Source of the DNA: an uncultured Clostridia bacterium | GTDB lineage: Bacteria; Bacillota; Clostridia; Oscillospirales; CAG-272 | NCBI GenBank assembly: GCA_947624945.1 | Contig: CANQMJ010000080.1 | Coordinates: 1-11,044, forward strand | Direction of reading: 5' to 3' | DNA length: 11,044 nt | Part shown: one piece after another, positions 7,266 through 11,044 of the stretch | How the letters are laid out: every line of letters starts with the position of its first letter | Position numbering within the stretch: position 1 is the stretch's first letter | Program-made: the position numbers and the translations under genes | The notes under the pieces: model-generated | Database searches by the model: none | What the model was told of the DNA's origin: nothing | Seen by the model: only the letters and a program-made list of their open reading frames with translations

Positions 7266-7355
7266 GGACGTCTCCTTTCGCGGCATGATGGTATATAATG
7301 TATAAAATTTAATGTTACGGGAAAAATGAATTCTGTCGGATTGGTTCGAAATCTG

Positions 7356-7384
7356 TTGACAACGGTATTTTTACATGTTATACT
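7356..7384 (+). promoter_or_regulatory. Strong sigma-A promoter of the AbrB-family gene
   Basis: A perfect TTGACA (7356-7361) and TATACT (7379-7384) are 17 bases apart, and a TG one base before the -10 box adds an extended -10. The start would be near 7391, leaving a leader of about 70 bases that contains the hairpin at 7400-7428. The -35 box lies inside the odd palindrome GTTGACAAC (7355-7363), a possible operator. Confidence 0.85.
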
Positions 7385-7399
7385 TAATTGTCAAAAACA

Positions 7400-7428
7400 G
7401 TCGGGCGCCCGCGTAAGGCGGGACCGAC
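7400..7428 (+). promoter_or_regulatory. GC-rich hairpin in the 5' leader of the AbrB-family gene
   Basis: The outer stem is GTCGG (7400-7404) with CCGAC (7424-7428) and the inner stem CCCGC (7408-7412) with GCGGG (7418-7422), joined by an asymmetric internal loop (GCG opposite A) and closed by GTAAG. It starts about 10 bases after the predicted transcription start and ends 18 bases before the GGAGG ribosome binding site. There is no U-tract after it, so it is not an intrinsic attenuator; mRNA stabilisation or protein binding are the likelier roles. Confidence 0.6.
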
Positions 7429-7461
7429 GCTAATTTTACAGGAAACGGAGGAAACGGATCA

Positions 7462-7728
7462 ATGAAAGCAACAGGAATCGTCAGACCTATCGACGAGCTT
7501 GGACGGATCGTTCTCCCTAAGGAGACGCGCAAGATACTCAACATCAATTCGAAAGACCCGGTCGAGATCTATATGGACAAAGACGCAATCGTGCTTCGCA
7601 AGTATGAGCCGGGCTGTACATTCTGTGGAAACTCGGACGCAACGGTAAGACTTAACGAAAAGCTCGTCTGCAAGGACTGCTACGAAAAAATAGGTAAGCT
7701 CTTCGCTGAAAGCCGGGCGGAGGAGTGA
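7462..7728 (+). CDS. AbrB/SpoVT-family transition-state-type transcriptional regulator
   Basis: This 88-residue DNA-binding protein has an N-terminal swapped-hairpin AbrB domain at residues 1-50. M-K-A-T-G-I-V-R-P-I-D-E-L-G-R-I-V-L-P-K-E is close to the canonical AbrB recognition strand, with the basic residues Arg8 and Arg15 kept. The C-terminal half holds two Cys pairs, C-T-F-C and C-K-D-C, spaced like a small zinc ribbon; this form is common in Clostridia, while Bacillus AbrB lacks it. Such dimeric or tetrameric regulators control transition-state and sporulation genes and often their own promoter. GGAGG lies ten bases before the ATG. It is divergent from spmA-spmB, with both start regions in the 7266-7461 gap, so cross-regulation is possible. 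Whether it is AbrB, SpoVT or a paralogue cannot be told here. Confidence 0.92.
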   Translation: MKATGIVRPIDELGRIVLPKETRKILNINSKDPVEIYMDKDAIVLRKYEPGCTFCGNSDATVRLNEKLVCKDCYEKIGKLFAESRAEE

Positions 7729-7774
7729 GCGAAAGACTGTTTTATTCTATGACAGCATTATGAGAGAAAAGAAC

Positions 7775-7808
7775 ACCCGCGTCAAAAAAGACGCGGGTTG
7801 ATTTTTTT
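7775..7808 (+). terminator. Intrinsic terminator of the AbrB-family gene
   Basis: A 9-bp stem (7775-7783 with 7790-7798, core CCCGCGTC/GACGCGGG) with an AAAAAA loop is followed, after TGA, by seven T residues (7802-7808). It lies 46 bases after the stop codon. Confidence 0.92.
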
Positions 7809-7850
7809 ATAATATATCGGTAATAAAAATTCTTGAAAGAAGGGTGGGGC

Positions 7851-7894
7851 TGTGAGGGGAGGAAACTTCTTATAAGAAGTTTCCTCCCCTCACA
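7851..7894. repeat. Second long G-rich palindrome, downstream of the lipoprotein gene
   Basis: A 21-bp perfect inverted repeat (7851-7871 with 7874-7894) is closed by only two unpaired bases. Its arm starts TGTGAGGGGAGGAAACTTCT. It lies 23 bases after the stop of the minus-strand lipoprotein gene. On that strand the next bases are GCCCCACCCTTCTTTC, C-rich with no immediate U-tract, the same kind of flank that follows the palindrome at 716-754. The shared core (GGGGA-A/G-GAAACTT) and shared flank suggest one repeat family. The other bases between 7809 and 7917 are AT-rich and hold nothing else I can support. Confidence 0.7.
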
Positions 7895-7917
7895 AAATTT
7901 AATCTTATAAAATCAAA

Positions 7918-9333
7918 TTACCACCAGTGGACCTGGATGAAGTCGCCGTGGAAGAACGCGAAGACTGCGCTCGGCTGCATGTAGAGCTCTACCTGCTGCC
8001 ATTCGCCGGTGATAAGTCCGACGTCGGCGTTATTCTGGATGTTGGTCTTGGAGCCGGCGACTATCGTCTGGAAGCCTGCCTGACCGGACCAACCGCCGAG
8101 GTTGAAGCATGTGTAGTTCTGACCGACATTTGTTCCTGTTTCAACAGTCGTGGGATCCCAATCCCACAGGCACGCATAGCCTTCGGAACCCGTTACCTTG
8201 TAACCCTTATACGAGAACTTGTAGCCTGTGCAATCCTCGGGCAGATTAGCGTCGAACAGAGCGACAGCGCCGTAGCTCGTGGAGCTCTTATAATGGAGAA
8301 CGTGGTTGCCGTCCTCAAGCTCGATGACTTCCCAGTCACCTGCGGAGTTGTCGGGAGCGGACCATGCGCCGCCGTTGCGCTGACCGAACGTGACGGTGTC
8401 CATGAACGTGCCGTCTTCAAAATCCTGAGAATAGTAGATCTCGCCGGTCGACGTGTTTTCAACAACAATGTCGTCGATGTAGAACTCGGTGTTCCACTGA
8501 CCGATACCGAGCAGACCGTTATACGTGTGAACCGTGAGATTGTCGCCTATGTAGAACAGGTCAGTGCCGTCGATGTAGATCGTGATCGAATCCTTGTCAA
8601 CGCTGACGGTGACGGGGAAGGATTCGCCGACCGTGCTCTTTATACCGAGCTCGGATACAACGGTGTCCGTACCGCCGTCGATCTTATGAACGGAGCTGCT
8701 TTCCGGCGTCACCGAAACGTAATAGCAGTTGCTCTCGTCCTTGATGCAGAAGTAAATGCGGGCCTCGCTGCCCTCGGCAAGCGTGATCTTCGTAACTTCC
8801 TTGATTCCGCCGCCCCACTGCGTGTTGCCTATCGTGAGAACGGAATCATCGCTGCCGCCGTAGGTGAGCTGGTTCGAGTCGTTGACAGACCAGTCGGAGA
8901 CTGCGCCGCCGAACGTCGTGAACAGACCCTCGGGGATCTCCTTTGATTCTTCAAAGGTATTGCCGTACATAACGGTCCTCGCGCCCTGCGTGACGCGCAT
9001 CTCGTCTATTGCGGCTCCGCCCTTGAGCATGTAACCCGCCTTGCCCATGTACTGTGCGTCCGGAGCGGGAATGTAGTTCTCGAAATATTCAAGCGGTACG
9101 CCGTACTCGTTCATCTGCTGCTCTGTCTCGGCAGGAGTCGTTTCTGCGGACTGCGTCTGCGCGTCAGTTCCTGCACCGCCTGCGCTCTGTGTGTCGGACG
9201 GCGAGCCGCCTGCATTGCCTGTGCTTGCGCCGCCGCCCGCCGGACCGTTGCTGTCGTCTTTACATCCTGCCATAGCGGACATGCACATTATCATCACAAC
9301 GGCCAAAAGCAGCGCCGTGATCCTTTTTTTCAT
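7918..9333 (-). CDS. Secreted lipoprotein with two similar beta-sandwich (LamG/GH16-like) domains
   Basis: This 471-residue protein starts with a lipoprotein signal peptide: M-K-K-R, a hydrophobic core, then M-A-G-C with the lipidated Cys24. A flexible Gly/Ala/Ser/Thr/Gln linker covers about 25-75. Two units of about 170 residues follow (roughly 121-293 and 300-471). Each opens with an aromatic-x-x-x-F-E-[ED] strand, then T-F-G and W-x-V, and is rich in alternating beta strands, as in concanavalin-A-like folds of the LamG or family-16 type. I see no clear glycosidase catalytic motif, so glycan binding on the cell surface is the best guess. The ATG at 9333 is preferred: it gives a normal signal peptide, with AAAGG 13 bases upstream; the in-frame ATG at 9369 would be only about eight bases from the predicted transcript start. 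Codons resemble gap, suggesting high expression. I recognise the fold class, not a named protein. Confidence 0.78.
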   Translation of the reverse strand: MKKRITALLLAVVMIMCMSAMAGCKDDSNGPAGGGASTGNAGGSPSDTQSAGGAGTDAQTQSAETTPAETEQQMNEYGVPLEYFENYIPAPDAQYMGKAGYMLKGGAAIDEMRVTQGARTVMYGNTFEESKEIPEGLFTTFGGAVSDWSVNDSNQLTYGGSDDSVLTIGNTQWGGGIKEVTKITLAEGSEARIYFCIKDESNCYYVSVTPESSSVHKIDGGTDTVVSELGIKSTVGESFPVTVSVDKDSITIYIDGTDLFYIGDNLTVHTYNGLLGIGQWNTEFYIDDIVVENTSTGEIYYSQDFEDGTFMDTVTFGQRNGGAWSAPDNSAGDWEVIELEDGNHVLHYKSSTSYGAVALFDANLPEDCTGYKFSYKGYKVTGSEGYACLWDWDPTTVETGTNVGQNYTCFNLGGWSGQAGFQTIVAGSKTNIQNNADVGLITGEWQQVELYMQPSAVFAFFHGDFIQVHWW

Positions 9334-9382
9334 AAACTGATACCAACCTTTCGTTATTCTCGGGCACATAACCCTTTATACA

Positions 9383-9411
9383 ATAATATCATTTTTATTA
9401 CGTATTGTCAA
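9383..9411 (-). promoter_or_regulatory. Strong sigma-A promoter of the lipoprotein gene
   Basis: On the minus strand a perfect TTGACA (9411-9406) and TATTAT (9388-9383) are 17 bases apart, with a TG one base before the -10 box. Transcription would start near 9377, about 44 bases before the ATG at 9333. The promoter sits in the short gap after the YihY-family gene, so the lipoprotein gene has its own unit. Confidence 0.85.
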
Positions 9412-9443
9412 CCTGTTTTTTGTACAAATGACAAAAAAGCCGC

Positions 9444-10343
9444 TCACTTTGTGCCTAAACGTTTCCTTTCAAGGAAAAATTTGTTTACTTCCGCTCCGAG
9501 GAGCAGTATATACATGCTCATATAGAGCCACAGCATAAGTATCATGACCGCAGCCGCGCTCCCGTATATGTGCGGCATATTGGAAAAATCGGATATGAAC
9601 ACCGAAAACAGAAACGAATAAAGCGTCCATCCCGCAGACGCGAGCGCCGCCCCGGGCAGATCGTCGCGAATATGAGTGCGCGCCGCGTCCTTCGGCGTGA
9701 ACGCGTGCAGCATAAGAACAAAAAACATAACGAGTAAAACGAGCGTGAACACGGGCGAGAAGTCGACGATGTGATCGAAAACGCGCCCCGCGCTTTCAAG
9801 CTGCGCCGACACGAACGACGACAGCGCGTCGCCGAAGACGAAGAACACGAGTATCGCAACGATGATCAGTATGAACATGGCAGTGAACGCGATGCCGTGC
9901 AGCATTTCCGAGAGCATCGAGTCCGAACCGCGGCCCCATACTGAACGCACGCCGCGCCGCACAGCGCGCACGCCTCTCGACGCGCTCCATAAGAGCGCGA
10001 ACGCCGATATCGACAGTGGGGCAGGCGTCGGATAGTTAAGAAACGACAAAAACTCTTCCTCGATATAGTCGCCGAGAATGCCCGGAACGAACGATGCGAG
10101 ACGGTGTATATACTCGGACACCGACTCGGGTATGACGATGCCGGCGACAGTCACCGTCAGCGTCAGAAGCGGTATCGCGGACAGCATGACGAAAAACGCG
10201 GATTCCGCCGCGTAAGCGTTCAGCCTGTCCTTGCGTATGACGTCGAAGATGCGCATGGCGCCGTTTATCACCCGCCGCGGCGACAAAACGTGCGATCTTT
10301 TGACCTCAGTTTTGTCCTCCGCCCCGTTTGTACTGTTCTTCAT
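9444..10343 (-). CDS. YihY/BrkB-family inner membrane protein
   Basis: This 299-residue polytopic membrane protein is of the YihY/virulence factor BrkB family (Pfam PF03631). The family was once annotated as ribonuclease BN, a name now considered wrong, and its function is unknown. Diagnostic segments are A-Y-A-A-E-S-A-F-F-V-M-L-S-A-I-P-L-L at 43-60, the first helix with its polar positions; L-L-W-S-A-S-R-G at 117-124; D-D-L-P-G-A-A-L-A at 227-235; and I-Y-G-S-A-A-A-V-M-I-L-M-L-W-L-Y at 259-274, ending in L-L-L-G-A-E-V-N. About six helices are visible and the length is normal. The ATG at 10343 is chosen because GAGGTGA lies seven bases upstream; an in-frame ATG at 10385 has no such site and falls next to a TATACT box. 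No clear terminator follows, only a T-run at 9437-9432. Confidence 0.92.
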   Translation of the reverse strand: MKNSTNGAEDKTEVKRSHVLSPRRVINGAMRIFDVIRKDRLNAYAAESAFFVMLSAIPLLTLTVTVAGIVIPESVSEYIHRLASFVPGILGDYIEEEFLSFLNYPTPAPLSISAFALLWSASRGVRAVRRGVRSVWGRGSDSMLSEMLHGIAFTAMFILIIVAILVFFVFGDALSSFVSAQLESAGRVFDHIVDFSPVFTLVLLVMFFVLMLHAFTPKDAARTHIRDDLPGAALASAGWTLYSFLFSVFISDFSNMPHIYGSAAAVMILMLWLYMSMYILLLGAEVNKFFLERKRLGTK

Positions 10344-10455
10344 CACCGTCTCACCTCGCCGCTCTATGTCGGTCAAAAATCCCATATTATTACAGTATAT
10401 ACCGCCGACCGACGAAAAATATCATCAAATTCGCGCAAAAATGCACAATTTACAC

Positions 10456-10484
10456 TTGTATAATTCATCGAACGGGTCTATAAT
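10456..10484 (+). promoter_or_regulatory. Probable promoter of the right-edge membrane protein gene
   Basis: TTGTAT (10456-10461) and a perfect TATAAT (10479-10484) are 17 bases apart, in the AT-rich gap between divergent genes. A start near 10491 gives a leader of about 40 bases. A minus-strand TATACT box for the YihY-family gene lies near 10392-10397, but without a convincing -35. Confidence 0.55.
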
Positions 10485-10531
10485 TATACTGTATTGCAAA
10501 ATGATGTGTAAAGGAATCATATATTCAAAGA

Positions 10532-11044
10532 ATGAAACCGAAGTATTCCACATATACGGTATCGCTGATTTTTACGCTTATTGCCACGCTGCTTTTGTGT
10601 ATGCTCAGAATGATGGCGCTTCTTGTCGAGTTTGACCCGTCTACATCATATTATAACCACGATGCGGTGCTCCCGTCAATATATATGTGGGGAACTTTTC
10701 TCATTATCGCCGTCGACGCCGCGCTCGTATTCTATATGCGGTCCGACCTGCGGTCGATCAAAATAGAATCGAAGTCGCCGGCCGTGATATTCATAGCCGC
10801 GCTTCTCGGATTCGTGATCGTCGCGGGGTCGCTGCTCGACTTCTTCACAAGCTACGAGGGAGTGCCGCTGCTTTCGAAGATAGCGCTCGCATTCTCGATA
10901 CCGGCAGCACTCTACTGCCTTATCGGAATATCGCTCCCCATCGGCAGCAAAGCGGGCGAGACTGTGCTCTCTATGCTGTTTGCGCTGTGGCTGTTTTTCA
11001 CGCTTGTCAGCATATACTTCGATATAACAGTCGAGGTCAACAAC
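10532..11044 (+). CDS. Unrecognised multi-pass membrane protein, N-terminal part (cut by right edge)
   Basis: The frame is open from the ATG at 10532 to the last base with no stop, giving 171 residues. Hydrophobic helices lie at about 8-32, 49-69, 84-104, 115-136 and 144-163, with short loops: a Tyr-rich external or internal loop at 36-45 and a basic/polar loop at 70-83 (R-S-D-L-R-S-I-K-I-E-S-K). No catalytic motif, signal peptide or known family signature was recognised, so no function is proposed. AAAGGA (10510-10515) is 16 bases from the ATG, which is long; no better ATG, GTG or TTG start in this frame was found close to it. Codon use matches the neighbouring low-expression genes. The gene is divergent from the YihY-family gene. 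Confidence 0.75.
   Translation, partial: MKPKYSTYTVSLIFTLIATLLLCMLRMMALLVEFDPSTSYYNHDAVLPSIYMWGTFLIIAVDAALVFYMRSDLRSIKIESKSPAVIFIAALLGFVIVAGSLLDFFTSYEGVPLLSKIALAFSIPAALYCLIGISLPIGSKAGETVLSMLFALWLFFTLVSIYFDITVEVNN

Noticed and set aside
7927..8946. A 339-codon open frame on the plus strand opposite the lipoprotein gene
   Set aside because: It mirrors the codon pattern of the real gene, has no ribosome binding site, and its translation has no recognisable domain or signal peptide.
9431..9443. A possible terminator after the YihY-family gene (GCGGCTTTTTTG on the minus strand)
   Set aside because: The T-run is real but the bases before it form no stem longer than a few pairs with mismatches.

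Overview
The window looks like chromosomal DNA from an endospore-forming member of the Clostridia (Firmicutes), perhaps an uncultured gut or rumen lineage. The reasons are a spmA-spmB spore maturation pair, an AbrB/SpoVT-type regulator with a Cys-rich tail, strong AGGAGG-type ribosome binding sites, vegetative sigma-A promoters of the TTGACA-N17-TATAAT kind, and AT-rich intergenic gaps between GC-rich genes. I see no integrase, transposase, CRISPR array, tRNA or rRNA. The genus cannot be settled from the sequence alone.

Layout, left to right. The C-terminal part of a DUF2264 protein (1-693, +) meets a small (d)CMP-kinase-like gene (783-1328, -), with a long perfect hairpin between their ends. 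Next on the minus strand are gap, the glycolytic glyceraldehyde-3-phosphate dehydrogenase (1586-2617), with its own promoter and terminator, and a 530-residue GtrII-like membrane protein (2750-4342). Divergent from the latter are radC (4567-5322, +) and a rhomboid-fold membrane protein without a recognisable catalytic Ser/His pair (5444-6103, +). A GC-rich hairpin separates this from the convergent spmA-spmB operon (6157-7265, -). A strong divergent promoter and a structured leader precede an 88-residue AbrB-family regulator (7462-7728, +). A second long palindrome lies between that gene and a convergent lipoprotein gene (7918-9333, -), which encodes two similar beta-sandwich-like domains and has a near-consensus promoter. 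The window ends with a YihY/BrkB-family membrane protein (9444-10343, -) and, divergently, the start of an unrecognised multi-pass membrane protein (10532 to the right edge, +).

Most transcription units appear to hold one gene; only spmA-spmB is clearly coupled, with a 4-base stop/start overlap. The genes do not form one obvious pathway. Central metabolism (gap), envelope or surface functions (GtrII-like, rhomboid-like, lipoprotein, YihY) and sporulation (spmA, spmB, AbrB-like) are simply neighbours.

I did not find a convincing new multi-gene system. The points most worth a second look are the G-rich palindromes placed 22-23 bases after stop codons, the strongly promoted two-domain lipoprotein, the apparent rhomboid pseudoprotease, and the orphan GtrII-like protein.
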